Shown here one piece after another: positions 1 through 7,714 of a stretch of DNA of 22,483 nucleotides. The DNA lies in the IMG/VR virus record IMGVR_UViG_3300002460_000178, positions 1 to 22,483 of that record; one strand, 5' to 3'. The translations under genes and the position numbers were made by a program. A model generated the notes under the pieces. The model did no database searches and was not told where the DNA came from. It saw only the letters and a list, made by a program, of their open reading frames with translations. This DNA comes from a virus. Position 1 is the stretch's first letter. Each line of letters starts with the position of its first letter.

Positions 1-217
1 CGGTATAAACGCCAATGGGTGTATTGGCTGCTGTTATCACAATGGCGGCCCCATCGCCGTCTTTTATACTTACCGTGCTTGTTGCTGCAGTCGCTACGGA
101 AATAATAAGCCTTTCCAAAACATTGCCAACGGCTCCTACTGCTCCAAGTATCTGGTCTGACTGACTGGCTGCCACAGCCTCGTAATCAGTATTAAAATCA
201 AATCTGCCTGTGCTCAT
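1..217 (-). CDS. Phage structural-region protein, C-terminus outside window
   Basis: The N-terminal 72 residues are present and the gene runs off the left edge. The protein starts MSTGRFDFNTDY and continues with an alanine, valine and threonine-rich stretch typical of beta-rich head or tail proteins. I do not recognise a family. The ATG at 217 overlaps the TAA stop of the upstream 43-aa gene (TAATG), and AGAGAGG lies just before it, so translation is probably coupled. Its place downstream of cement, capsid and scaffold genes suggests a head-completion, tail or decoration component. That role is inferred from position only. Confidence 0.7.
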   Translation of the reverse strand, partial: MSTGRFDFNTDYEAVAASQSDQILGAVGAVGNVLERLIISVATAATSTVSIKDGDGAAIVITAANTPIGVYT

Positions 218-348
218 TATCTACCTCTCTTTTTCTTGTGCGGTTTCTGTCCTGTTGACTTAACGCAAACAGCATAGGGATTGACATTGCTGCCCGATTT
301 CTTAACCTTGGAAACGCATGATATTAAACGTTTAGGGGACATATTCAT
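217..348 (-). CDS. Very small basic protein in the head operon
   Basis: This is a 43-residue lysine-rich ORF ending in KKKRGR. It overlaps the upstream gene's stop (TAATG at 350-346) and the downstream gene's start (TAATG at 219-215), the tight coupling seen throughout this operon. A second in-frame ATG at 342 sits 8 nt from AGGAG, a better spacing than the 2 nt of the first ATG, so the true start may be 342. Many podovirus head operons carry tiny basic ORFs here. Function is unknown. Confidence 0.55.
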   Translation of the reverse strand: MNMSPKRLISCVSKVKKSGSNVNPYAVCVKSTGQKPHKKKRGR

Positions 349-548
349 TACTCCTTTCTTGGCCTACCGACCCTTCTTTTTTCTTCCTCATCGGGTTCGT
401 CTGCCTTTATCTCTTCCATCCATTTGCTTGAAAATTCTTTGTCAGAGACTTCAAACACATCGCCCGATTTTCTGTTTTTAATGCCGGCGCCATACTTCCT
501 TTCGTGGTTTAAATAACCCCACTTCCCGCTTTTTACTCTTACCTTCAT
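348..548 (-). CDS. Small hypothetical protein with AT-hook-like tail
   Basis: This 66-residue protein starts MKVRVKSGKWGYLNHERKYG, with AAGGAGG upstream of the ATG. Its first half looks like a compact beta-rich domain. Then comes an acidic segment (DEPDEEEKRR) and a final VGRPRKE that resembles an AT-hook (GRP core flanked by basic residues). AT-hooks bind the minor groove of AT-rich DNA, so a DNA-contacting virion or packaging role is possible but is only an inference. It lies between the cement protein and small head or tail genes in one leftward operon. Confidence 0.7.
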   Translation of the reverse strand: MKVRVKSGKWGYLNHERKYGAGIKNRKSGDVFEVSDKEFSSKWMEEIKADEPDEEEKRRVGRPRKE

Positions 549-567
549 GTAATCCTCCTTATATTTC

Positions 568-598
568 AGGGACAGGCTTTTGTTTTATACCTGTCCCT
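568..598 (-). repeat. Intergenic hairpin, 9-bp stem
   Basis: AGGGACAGG (568-576) and CCTGTCCCT (590-598) pair perfectly around a 13-nt loop. The hairpin lies between the cement gene and the 66-aa gene. No T-run follows on the minus strand, so it is not a clear intrinsic terminator. It could be an mRNA processing or stability element that sets cement protein levels apart from those of the genes below. Confidence 0.5.
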
Positions 599-611
599 AA
601 AGGTTAATTAA

Positions 612-1085
612 TTAGCTGAATGTTATTGCGTCAGGCAAAGTTACATTGGTCTGTATCATGCTCATCGGCATCAGCATCGCCGTTACGGTTATGGTCGGCG
701 TTGTGCCGGCTGTTACGATACGAACGCCAAGAAACTGTTCGCTTTCCGATAATGCCGTTGGCGGTATCGGAATAGCAAACTTAAATCCTGCTACCAGTAA
801 GTCTGCATCCTGCGCCGGGGCGGTCGGAGTTCCTGATTCAAATATCCTTCTGCCGATTAACTGGCGGCCTGTGGTCTGTGCAGCGTTAGTCGCATATTCC
901 ACGTCAAAGGTGTAATCCTCATCGCCTGTCGTCTGATCTGCAGCCACATCAACACTAAAAAGAACTGCCATCGGCTCGCCATTGCCAATCGCCCTGTCAG
1001 CAGACAGGTCAATCACGTTGGTCCCTACAGCGCTGGTTGTTACGGCCTGCGCATCGCAAAACAAATTCTGTGCATCTAATATCAT
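612..1085 (-). CDS. Bbp16-like capsid cement protein
   Basis: This 157-residue protein begins MILDAQNLFCDAQAVTTSAV and continues with a TNVIDL segment, the signature I recall for the Bbp16 capsid cement (decoration) family of Bordetella phage BPP-1. Family members form a beta-sandwich that clamps neighbouring major capsid proteins on the outside of the head. The rest is rich in beta-forming residues and ends with PDAITFS, as expected. GGAGG precedes the ATG and the gene lies directly downstream of the major capsid gene, the BPP-1 order. The assignment rests on motif recall and synteny, not on a search. Confidence 0.85.
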   Translation of the reverse strand: MILDAQNLFCDAQAVTTSAVGTNVIDLSADRAIGNGEPMAVLFSVDVAADQTTGDEDYTFDVEYATNAAQTTGRQLIGRRIFESGTPTAPAQDADLLVAGFKFAIPIPPTALSESEQFLGVRIVTAGTTPTITVTAMLMPMSMIQTNVTLPDAITFS

Positions 1086-1116
1086 TGTTTTATACCTCCT
1101 GTTTTTAAAATTAGGT

Positions 1117-2118
1117 TTATGCTACTAACCCCTCTGCTATTGTTAATCCGTCAGTCGGCCTAATAGGAATGCCCCTGAATGTGTAGATTATCTTGCCGTC
1201 TATAAGGTCGTATCTTATTCCGCCGCCGGCTATAGCGTCATCCCTTCTCTGAATATCCAACATCTGGAAGCATGTTCTATTCATGTAGAATACAGGATTA
1301 ACGGCTTCAAGATTCGGTATCCTGTGTATAGCCGTAATCATAAGCTCAATCAAATCAGCAGCCGATGATTTAGCGATAAGAGCAGATATGTCTATATTCG
1401 CAATCCTGACGGCATATCTCCAATCGGCAAGAGCAATGCCGCACTTCCACTGCCACCTATCCTGATACGCCCTCATTCTGTTGCCCGCTATACCCGCTGT
1501 GGTCTCAACAGTTACAAGACCCAAATCATCATGTATAAGCCCCTGCTCTGACCCTTTAGGATAGATTCCGTAAACAGACTGGTCGCCCCATCCTATAAGC
1601 CAGACAGAGGCGTTGTCTGAACCTGCGCCGCCGCCTAACAGCACGTTCTGTCCATTACCGGCGGTTGTTGAGGAATACCTTACAGAAAGACCTGTAAATT
1701 CCTCCGGCGCTGTGCCTGAATTGCCATAAAACAAGGTCTGCGCCATTTCCTGATTCATCGCCTCAATAAACTTGCGGGCGTAAGACAATCTGAACGCCCT
1801 GATATCGCCATTCAATTCAGCAAGGTCCTTATCAACCTCTGACCATGCTTCTAACATTCCGCACTGCTCGTCCATCTGCGCTGTTGTGCCCTTGCTTGGA
1901 GCTACGCCGTTATTCATCAGCCTCCAGAATACTGACGGCAGGCTCGTGTCCTGCACAATTCTTTCACCTGTAGCAAGGTTGCCTTCCTTAAAAGGCAGGT
2001 CTTTCAATATCGGATTTGACATATTTAAAAGACCGATTGTCCTTGCTGTTTTGCCATTTGGGTCGAGCCCCTTAGCCCAATCGGTTAACGTTAAAACTCC
2101 TGCTCCTAATGTTGCCAT
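1117..2118 (-). CDS. Major capsid protein (BPP-1 type)
   Basis: This 333-residue protein starts MATLGAGVLTLTDWAK and includes a stretch typical of BPP-1-type capsids (NPILKDLPFKEGN, residues 35-47). It probably adopts the HK97 fold and builds the icosahedral head. In this family the N-terminal arm precedes a region where many copies dimerise, and the C-terminal half (YDLIDGKIIYTFRGIPIR) is close to family consensus. It sits between the scaffold gene and the cement gene, the expected order. GGAGG precedes the ATG. Length fits the family. Confidence 0.92.
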   Translation of the reverse strand: MATLGAGVLTLTDWAKGLDPNGKTARTIGLLNMSNPILKDLPFKEGNLATGERIVQDTSLPSVFWRLMNNGVAPSKGTTAQMDEQCGMLEAWSEVDKDLAELNGDIRAFRLSYARKFIEAMNQEMAQTLFYGNSGTAPEEFTGLSVRYSSTTAGNGQNVLLGGGAGSDNASVWLIGWGDQSVYGIYPKGSEQGLIHDDLGLVTVETTAGIAGNRMRAYQDRWQWKCGIALADWRYAVRIANIDISALIAKSSAADLIELMITAIHRIPNLEAVNPVFYMNRTCFQMLDIQRRDDAIAGGGIRYDLIDGKIIYTFRGIPIRPTDGLTIAEGLVA

Positions 2119-2145
2119 TTTATACTACCTCCTGTAATTAAGTTT

Positions 2146-2772
2146 TTATTTACCATAAAAAACCTCTTTGTCCGGTTTCTGGACGCCACCTGTCTGTGAT
2201 TTGGAATGAACAAATTTATCGTCTGAAAGCCTTTGTCCCCAGAATAAGACAAACTTCACCATCTCTGGGTGACTGCCTGTTCCATCTTCATTAAAGAAAG
2301 CCTTGATTTTCTCATTGCCTGTTTCTTTAATGTAATGGGCTATGGCTCTTTTGGCAGTTTCAATATTTACATTGTATTGTTTGCCATCCTTGCCGATTAT
2401 GTCAGGGTCTTTTTTCAGGGTTTTAGTCCATTCCACTGTTTGCCTTACCTTTTCTTCTGCAAAGCCCTTACTTATTTTGTTCACTTCCTCTTGTGCGGCC
2501 TCGTTAGACAATCCTCTTTCCTTCGCTGAAGTCAAGACCTTGTCTACTACAAAAGTCGCCATAAAGTCCGGCACAGTAGAATCTTCTGGCAGCTTCAAGT
2601 CATAGACTATCGGCTCAGCCTCTTTTTTCTCCTCTGCCTTTACTTCTGTTTTCTCCGAAACTTCGGGCTTTTCGTCTTCCGCTTCAACTACTTCTTCACT
2701 CTCTTTTACTTCTTCAGATTCTACTGATTCGGTGTTTTCCTGTTCAGCAGCCTCTTCTTTTTCTTTTGGCAT
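2146..2772 (-). CDS. Capsid scaffolding protein
   Basis: This 208-residue protein has an extremely acidic, glutamate-rich first 60 residues, a helical middle (SAKERGLSNEAAQEEVNKIS) and a basic or mixed C-terminus ending GVQKPDKEVFYGK. That profile, and its place directly upstream of the major capsid gene, is typical of phage scaffolds, which fill the procapsid and are later released. AAAGGAGG lies upstream of the ATG. No protease motif is visible, so release is probably without fusion to a protease. Sequence families of scaffolds are very divergent, so the call leans on position and composition. Confidence 0.8.
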   Translation of the reverse strand: MPKEKEEAAEQENTESVESEEVKESEEVVEAEDEKPEVSEKTEVKAEEKKEAEPIVYDLKLPEDSTVPDFMATFVVDKVLTSAKERGLSNEAAQEEVNKISKGFAEEKVRQTVEWTKTLKKDPDIIGKDGKQYNVNIETAKRAIAHYIKETGNEKIKAFFNEDGTGSHPEMVKFVLFWGQRLSDDKFVHSKSQTGGVQKPDKEVFYGK

Positions 2773-2885
2773 AATTAAAACCTCCTTTGATTATATTGAA
2801 TTTTTGGCAAAACGCATATTCCAAATTCTGAATATACTAACTAACAAATTATTTTTTTTCTAACTCTTTGTTTCTATTAACTTAA

Positions 2886-2909
2886 AAGTGTGACATTATT
2901 ATCACACTT
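2886..2909. repeat. 24-bp palindrome AAGTGTGA-N8-TCACACTT
   Basis: The 8-bp arms are perfect around CATTATTA. The half-sites resemble CRP half-sites (TGTGA/TCACA), but the spacing is 8 rather than 6, so a CRP site is unlikely. The right arm overlaps a plus-strand TTGACA (2908-2913), as an operator would. It could instead be an RNA hairpin in the leader of the scaffold-capsid transcript. Confidence 0.5.
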
Positions 2910-2986
2910 GACAAGCTCTTTTTTTTATGTTATTTCTTCATTGTTTGTTTTCTCCTTAACAATCCTCTTTCCTAAGAGGATATAAA

Positions 2987-3127
2987 ATGTTGTTGGCTCT
3001 AACAATATTCATTCTCCCATTGAGTGTCCCTGCAAAGTGGCTTATCACTTGTTGTTTCTTTTATCTGCAATACACATTCAATCATGTAACAACCTTCTTA
3101 CTGCAATACCCTCTGTCTGTAAGGTAA
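2987..3127 (+). CDS. Doubtful 46-aa hydrophobic ORF
   Basis: An ATG with AAGAGGA upstream opens a 46-residue hydrophobic reading frame (MLLALTIFILPLSVPAKWL at its start), inside the AT-rich gap and on the strand opposite the late genes. A plus-strand TTGACA lies about 80 bp upstream but has only a poor -10. It could encode a small membrane peptide or be chance in T-rich DNA. I lean toward chance. Confidence 0.2.
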   Translation: MLLALTIFILPLSVPAKWLITCCFFYLQYTFNHVTTFLLQYPLSVR

Positions 3128-3272
3128 AAAATAGCAAACAGTAAATGCCTGTATATATGCTATGCCTATAACCTGTTTGCATCCTTATATACTCTATATA
3201 TCTATATGGACTATATAAATCTAACATATTAAAGAAGTATTTTAAATTTGGGCAAAATCTATTTTTTTTCAT
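3078..3272 (-). CDS. Doubtful 64-aa ORF after the Bbp19-like gene
   Basis: The ATG at 3272 overlaps the stop of the Bbp19-like gene (ATGA), with AAAGGAA just before it, which matches the coupling style of this genome. The protein, however, is aromatic and cysteine-rich with no recognisable pattern (LYSPYRYIEYIRMQTGYRHS), and it runs through TATA-rich low-complexity DNA. Probably spurious, or a decaying gene. Confidence 0.22.
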   Translation of the reverse strand: MKKNRFCPNLKYFFNMLDLYSPYRYIEYIRMQTGYRHSIYTGIYCLLFFTLQTEGIAVRRLLHD

Positions 3273-3613
3273 TTCCTTTTATTCTCAGTCATCATTTTTA
3301 TAAACGCCTCTTCATCAGCATTAATTATTTCACTCATTATAAAATGCCCTGTGTCCTGCTTGCCTGAATTATGATGTATTAATGCAGAAGGATGCCAGAT
3401 GCTTTCAAACACCTTACAGTATGTGAGGAGGCGCCAGAGGAATCGCCTGCCTTGTTGTGTTGACAATATGAATATCATATCGTCAATCTCGGCTTTATTG
3501 TCAAATCTCGCCTTTAAAGCGGCTTCCTTGACCTGCTTTTCGTCTGCTGCATTCTTAACGTAAGCTCTGGGTTCTCTGGGGGTTTCTTCTATTATCATCT
3601 TATCGTCTGACAT
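3269..3613 (-). CDS. Bbp19-like phage protein
   Basis: This 114-residue protein carries the core LSTQQGRRFLWRLLTYCKVF (residues 50-69) followed by a GKQDTGHFIMSEI segment. That pattern matches the Bbp19-like domain that accompanies portal genes in BPP-1-type phages. Its molecular role is not established as far as I know. It may be a minor head or packaging accessory. The ATG overlaps the portal stop codon (TAATG at 3615-3611), so it is probably translated by coupling to the portal. Confidence 0.8.
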   Translation of the reverse strand: MSDDKMIIEETPREPRAYVKNAADEKQVKEAALKARFDNKAEIDDMIFILSTQQGRRFLWRLLTYCKVFESIWHPSALIHHNSGKQDTGHFIMSEIINADEEAFIKMMTENKRK

Positions 3614-5358
3614 TAAGCATTACCTCCCATCATTGCCGCTATATCAGGCATTGGCATTTCGCCGCCGCCAGCGCCTTCTGCCGCTCCCACCATGTCTTTT
3701 CCCGCTCCGGCAAAGTCTTTAACTGTCTTGGCTATACCCGCTAAGGCCTCTTGTTTGGCTTTAGCCTCTAATGCCTTCTGTCTTTGCAATCTCATTTCAG
3801 AAACCTTATCGTCCGGCCTCACGATTGACGGATTGACGCTCATTAAATCCCCATAAACGTCAATCATCTGGTCAAAATCAACCTTATCTAAAATATCCGG
3901 ATTCTGTGTTATAGCTGTAAGATTGCCCACAAAGCTTGTGAACTTCTCAATACCTGATACGCCAACAAACTTTTGTGCCTGCGCCATTAAACTAATATAT
4001 TCAACCTTTAAGGCAATGCCTTGCAGTTCCTCCGGCGCTTCGGGAAGTAAATTCTGATTATCCATAGCTTTAAAACTAATATCAATAAGGGGGTCAAGTA
4101 AATCCTGATTAAGCTGCTCCAGCACAGGCCCTAATGCCAGTAATTTCTCTTCATGCCTTTCGTCTATCTCCCTTGCCGTAATTTGCCGCCTGTCTGTATT
4201 GGCAAGCATGAGAAATAAGTCCTCAAAGTATGCCCTGCTGATCCTTTGCTGCGTTTCGCTTATTATTGAATCTAAATCAGTCAGTCTGAGATTAACGTCA
4301 TGGGCAGGCCTGAAACCCTTCATTCCTTCCCTCTCATCAACATAGGTGATATCACCCGGCAATATACTGACTTTATGATTTCTAAGAAATGACGGCCCTA
4401 TCATTGGTGGATTAATCATCTTTTCAATAGCCTGCGCCCTTCTTTTTTGCATGAGCTGTAAGGCCTTAATGTCTCCTAATGCAATCATGCCCGGGCAATC
4501 AGTGCCATAGACGTCCTCGCCTGAAACTTCCCACCGCGGACACAGCACAGGAAAGAATGAATAACCGCTCTCCCTGAGCAGCTTATCTTCTCCGTTTCTC
4601 ATATAATTACTGTCATTCCCCATTGCCCCTGTTTCGTAATAGGCGCTTAAAAACGGCTTTGAATCAATTTTGTCTGGCTTATAATCCGTATTGGTAGTGA
4701 TGACGTGCCGAACGTCTATCCAGGCGTCATATCGTCTGCTATTCCAATGATTCTGGACTGTTTCAGATAGATTTTCCCACGGGAACTTTTCCGCAATCTG
4801 CCTGACGGTAAGCCTTAATTGCCGCATGAACGTCCTGATTTGCAGCTTATCATCAGCAGCTATGCAATAAGATCCTAACGGAAAGGCGTAAAATCTCATA
4901 ACCTCGCCGTCTAAGCTCTCCTCAGCACCCATTGCGGCTGTGCCAAATGTCGACAAATCACCATAAATAATAGGCAGAATATTGTATAAATTACTTCTCA
5001 AAAAAACCGTTGTCATTCTGTCTGTAACAGTGTGTAGCCATTCCTTGACAGTGGAAATCTCAGCTAATTGAGGATCAGATGTGGTCAGCCTGAACCACGG
5101 CCTCGCAGGGCTTGTTATGTGGCTCATCATACCGGACCTGTTAGTCCTTGCCGCTAATGTTGCAGTAGAATCAACAATTTTAAGATTGCGCCTGTCACCC
5201 CTGTTAGTATCGGTCAATACAAATTGAGGCCGTCTTGGTAATATATAATCGCTCAAATCCCTGTAATGAGGAATAAATGAACTCCGCTCGCCTTCAAGGG
5301 ACGCTCTTAATATTTCATACTCCTGCCGCTTTGTCATTTTTTCTTGGTTTTTTTCCAT
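3613..5358 (-). CDS. Portal protein (head-to-tail connecting family)
   Basis: This 581-residue protein belongs to the podovirus portal group annotated as 'bacteriophage head to tail connecting protein'. Visible family features are the N-terminal YRDLSDYILPRRPQF, then SGMMSHITSPARPWFRLT (residues about 75-92), the core CPRWEVSGEDVYGTDCPG in mid-protein and RISRAYFEDLFLML. A dodecamer of this protein forms the vertex channel through which TerL pumps DNA. The C-terminus is alanine, glycine and methionine-rich (EMPMPDIAAMMGG). Length fits the family. It lies downstream of TerL and two small virion genes, and GGGG precedes the ATG next to the upstream stop codon. Confidence 0.92.
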   Translation of the reverse strand: MEKNQEKMTKRQEYEILRASLEGERSSFIPHYRDLSDYILPRRPQFVLTDTNRGDRRNLKIVDSTATLAARTNRSGMMSHITSPARPWFRLTTSDPQLAEISTVKEWLHTVTDRMTTVFLRSNLYNILPIIYGDLSTFGTAAMGAEESLDGEVMRFYAFPLGSYCIAADDKLQIRTFMRQLRLTVRQIAEKFPWENLSETVQNHWNSRRYDAWIDVRHVITTNTDYKPDKIDSKPFLSAYYETGAMGNDSNYMRNGEDKLLRESGYSFFPVLCPRWEVSGEDVYGTDCPGMIALGDIKALQLMQKRRAQAIEKMINPPMIGPSFLRNHKVSILPGDITYVDEREGMKGFRPAHDVNLRLTDLDSIISETQQRISRAYFEDLFLMLANTDRRQITAREIDERHEEKLLALGPVLEQLNQDLLDPLIDISFKAMDNQNLLPEAPEELQGIALKVEYISLMAQAQKFVGVSGIEKFTSFVGNLTAITQNPDILDKVDFDQMIDVYGDLMSVNPSIVRPDDKVSEMRLQRQKALEAKAKQEALAGIAKTVKDFAGAGKDMVGAAEGAGGGEMPMPDIAAMMGGNA

Positions 5359-5724
5359 TTATTCCCCTAACAGCGTCTTTGCCGCCCCTGCGCTGCCGCC
5401 GATAACACCTAACGGAGATGTTAATATCGTGCTTTGCCCTGTTAATTCTCCTGCCCGTCTGCGCTTAAGATTCCTCATTTGCATCTGCTGCTGCGTCCTC
5501 TCTGTCTCCTCTTTTACCCTCTGCGTCTCCACTTCCTGCTTCTCAATCTGTTTTTTCTGCCGCTCTGCGTTCTCCTTAGCAAGCTTGTATTGCCGGTTAG
5601 CCTCCGCTTCCTGCATCTTTCTGGATGTTTCCGCTTCCTTTGCCGCTTCTTCACTCTGATAATAGGAAAGAGAGGTGCTGAGGACAGCGGAAACAATGCC
5701 TATAATTATTGATACCCATGTCAT
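5359..5724 (-). CDS. Membrane/coiled-coil small virion protein
   Basis: I chose the ATG at 5724 (MTWVSIIIG), which has AGGAGG 9 nt upstream and starts just after the preceding stop. A longer frame reaches back to 5805 but would overlap the cupin gene. The 121-residue protein has one hydrophobic segment (residues 2-20), a long charged helix likely to be a coiled coil (25-90), then RRRAGELTGQSTILTSPLGV. The ILTxPLG signature followed by a KTLLG ending is common in small proteins next to podovirus portals, which may be internal or ejection proteins. That role is inferred. Confidence 0.72.
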   Translation of the reverse strand: MTWVSIIIGIVSAVLSTSLSYYQSEEAAKEAETSRKMQEAEANRQYKLAKENAERQKKQIEKQEVETQRVKEETERTQQQMQMRNLKRRRAGELTGQSTILTSPLGVIGGSAGAAKTLLGE

Positions 5725-5725
5725 T

Positions 5726-6313
5726 TTATTCAATCCTCCTATTTTCGTATAAATCAAGCAAATCCCATTCGTCAACAATAGGGTCTTCTTTCCCAACATC
5801 CGCATAGCTCATCGTTACAGCTTCTCTTTCAATCTCTGGCAAGTCTGCCTCTGTCTTTCTGCCGTCTGTAACATGGACTGTAGCTAATAATGTATCAGTG
5901 TGACAAAACACCACTTTCTGCAATCCTGCATTGAATTCTACAAGCGCCGGAGCTGCGTATATCTTTGTCTTGGATTCCTCCGTAGTGATAGAACATGTCC
6001 CACTTAATACAAACAATATATGTGCCTTTGTGTGTATCTTGCCGACAACAAGAGTTCCAGCAGGCCCGAACCATTGCCTGATATACATTCCGTCCGTGAA
6101 TGTATGCTTAACGGGCGGGTCTATCCGTATGATATTGTATGTATCAATGAATTTCTGCATTGCGAGCATTAATATCTTAATTTTCTTTCTGATTTCTAAC
6201 GGCGTATCTGTATCAGCGACATGCAATTGCTTATTGAGCGCAAGCATAATCTCCTGACTCTCCCCTGTTATTTCTCTTTTTTTAATCTCGTCTGCACTGA
6301 GTTCTAAGTTCAT
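5726..6313 (-). CDS. Cupin-like virion-region protein
   Basis: This 195-residue protein has a helical N-terminal third and then a cupin-like jelly roll: GMYIRQWFGPAGTLVVGKIH, then HILFVLSGTCSI, APALVEFNAGLQKVVFCHTD, and TVHVTDGR. The spacing of G, H and the 'VLSG' turn matches the small cupin proteins often found next to podovirus terminase and portal genes. The metal-binding set is incomplete (one clear H in the first motif, one in the second), so it may be structural rather than enzymatic. It overlaps TerL by 4 nt, and its stop is one base before the next gene. The role is unknown. Confidence 0.75.
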   Translation of the reverse strand: MNLELSADEIKKREITGESQEIMLALNKQLHVADTDTPLEIRKKIKILMLAMQKFIDTYNIIRIDPPVKHTFTDGMYIRQWFGPAGTLVVGKIHTKAHILFVLSGTCSITTEESKTKIYAAPALVEFNAGLQKVVFCHTDTLLATVHVTDGRKTEADLPEIEREAVTMSYADVGKEDPIVDEWDLLDLYENRRIE

Positions 6314-7581
6314 AGCCTCGCTTCTTCATAAGGGTTATATTCGTGATGGAGCTTGCCCTGCTCTCCCCACCCCTTACTTTCTACATTGACATTCCACTGC
6401 ACATGCGGGGCTACAGCAAAATACCGAAAAGCATCCGCTGCATGGCTTGCATCATCATGCAATGGATTTTTGGAATTGTCCGTCTCATATTTGTAATGCC
6501 TTAGGGCTTGTAAACCATCGGCGCATTTATTCTTGTCAAAGTAGCAGGTGGGGAATACAGACCTTGCGGCGAATATGCCATCACTGATTGACAACATCGG
6601 CACAATCTCAACCTTGCGTCCTAATCCCTGCATGGTTTCCTCAACGCTCTTGCCTGTGCCTATTTGTTTGGCTCTGGCATCGTGCGGCAGATAATCTGTG
6701 TCGTAAATATAACCTTTTGACTGCAGCGCATTAACATAGTGCTGGATTGATTGCAGCCTGTCTTGATAAAAATCTATTACCCGATATTCAAAACCTTCTT
6801 TTTGCACAAACCAGATTGAAGTATAATCGGAATAACCTAAATCCCAGAAGGTATTAACAGGTCGCTGGTTGTTATAAGGCACGGATATTATATGGTTGTT
6901 GTTTTGTGCGTCCCTCATCTCTTTAGCATAAACCGCTCCTTGGACTACCTGCCTACATTCACCCTCCCAGATATTGAGATAATCGTCCTCTGACCTATTG
7001 CGTAATGCCTGCCTATCCTTTTCAAGTTCTGGATTGCACCACGGATTGTCCCGCCATGATGTCTTGACTACCAGCGCACCTTCTGGGGGATTAACAACAA
7101 ATCTCTGATAAGTTTCGTCCTCGTATAGTTCTGGGTTGAATGAAACCCATATTTCGGAGCCCTCTTTTCTAATTGTGGGGATAAGATAATCCCATGAAGC
7201 CCTTGACACTGCCTGCGCCTCTTCAACCCATACCCTATCAATGCCCTCATAAGATTTAATCTGATTAGCGTTGAGCTTCAGCCCCTCAAAGAAAAACTCT
7301 GTGCCGTTCTGACCTTTGATAGATGCTTGCTGGACTGTGTAAAAATCGGATAGATTAAGAAGTGATATTTGATCTGATAGTAATTTGTGGACTGAATCCT
7401 TGATTGACTTCTGCAGTTCCCTTGCGCATAGAATACGGAGTGGCTCTTGCTCTTGCGTGCCTCGTATCAGCAGGGCTCTTGCAATGCTCCAAGACTTCAG
7501 CCCCTCACGCCCTCCATACAAAACCTTGTATCGGTTAGGACTGAACAAGCCTTGATGCTTTTTGATGAACTCTACTTGCAA
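6310..7581 (-). CDS. terL: Terminase large subunit (TerL)
   Basis: This 423-residue packaging motor combines ATPase and nuclease. Walker A is GGREGLKS (residues 23-30), a form of GxxxxGKS with leucine before K. Walker B is RVWVEE (116-121), with the catalytic glutamate. The nuclease half shows WDLGYSD, LPHDARAKQ and DDASHAADAFRY, the acidic motifs of the terminase_3/PBSX-like RNase H fold. It cuts concatemers and drives DNA through the portal. The start is TTG at 7581, with AAAGGT about 8 nt upstream. No nearby ATG would keep the Walker A motif. It follows TerS and the zinc-ribbon gene. Confidence 0.95.
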   Translation of the reverse strand: MQVEFIKKHQGLFSPNRYKVLYGGREGLKSWSIARALLIRGTQEQEPLRILCARELQKSIKDSVHKLLSDQISLLNLSDFYTVQQASIKGQNGTEFFFEGLKLNANQIKSYEGIDRVWVEEAQAVSRASWDYLIPTIRKEGSEIWVSFNPELYEDETYQRFVVNPPEGALVVKTSWRDNPWCNPELEKDRQALRNRSEDDYLNIWEGECRQVVQGAVYAKEMRDAQNNNHIISVPYNNQRPVNTFWDLGYSDYTSIWFVQKEGFEYRVIDFYQDRLQSIQHYVNALQSKGYIYDTDYLPHDARAKQIGTGKSVEETMQGLGRKVEIVPMLSISDGIFAARSVFPTCYFDKNKCADGLQALRHYKYETDNSKNPLHDDASHAADAFRYFAVAPHVQWNVNVESKGWGEQGKLHHEYNPYEEARL

Positions 7582-7591
7582 TAATCTACCT

Positions 7592-7714
7592 TTAAGCCGC
7601 TTCTTTTAAAAAGATTAATTCAAGACATCCGCACAGTTCACAGAATACAGGAGCTTCAAAATCAATCTCCTGCAAATCATATTCAGCGCCGCAATTTTTA
7701 CACGCATATAACAT
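7592..7714 (-). CDS. 40-aa zinc-ribbon protein between TerS and TerL
   Basis: The ORF starts at ATG 7714 with AAGGAC upstream, overlaps the end of TerS by 17 nt, and ends 10 nt before the TerL start. It encodes MLYACKNCGAEYDL and then CELCGCLEL, i.e. two CxxC pairs 18 residues apart, a small zinc ribbon. Being wedged between the terminase subunits, it may assist packaging or be a regulatory peptide. I do not recognise a family. Confidence 0.7.
   Translation of the reverse strand: MLYACKNCGAEYDLQEIDFEAPVFCELCGCLELIFLKEAA

Larger units (their letters stand above)
2773..3268. other. 496-bp AT-rich gap within the late operon
   Basis: This is the only long gap in the structural operon. It contains a 24-bp palindrome (2886-2909), several T-runs, an IR GCAAACAG/CTGTTTGC (about 3136-3179) followed on the minus strand by TATTTTTTA, and TATA-rich repeats near 3185-3220. 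Two weak ORFs are listed separately. No convincing leftward sigma70 promoter was found. The gap may separate packaging and portal genes from scaffold and capsid genes, for example with a terminator and a promoter of a different sigma class. Confidence 0.5.

Noticed and set aside
2886-2909. CRP binding site
   Set aside because: The half-sites TGTGA and TCACA fit, but the spacer is 8 bp rather than 6.
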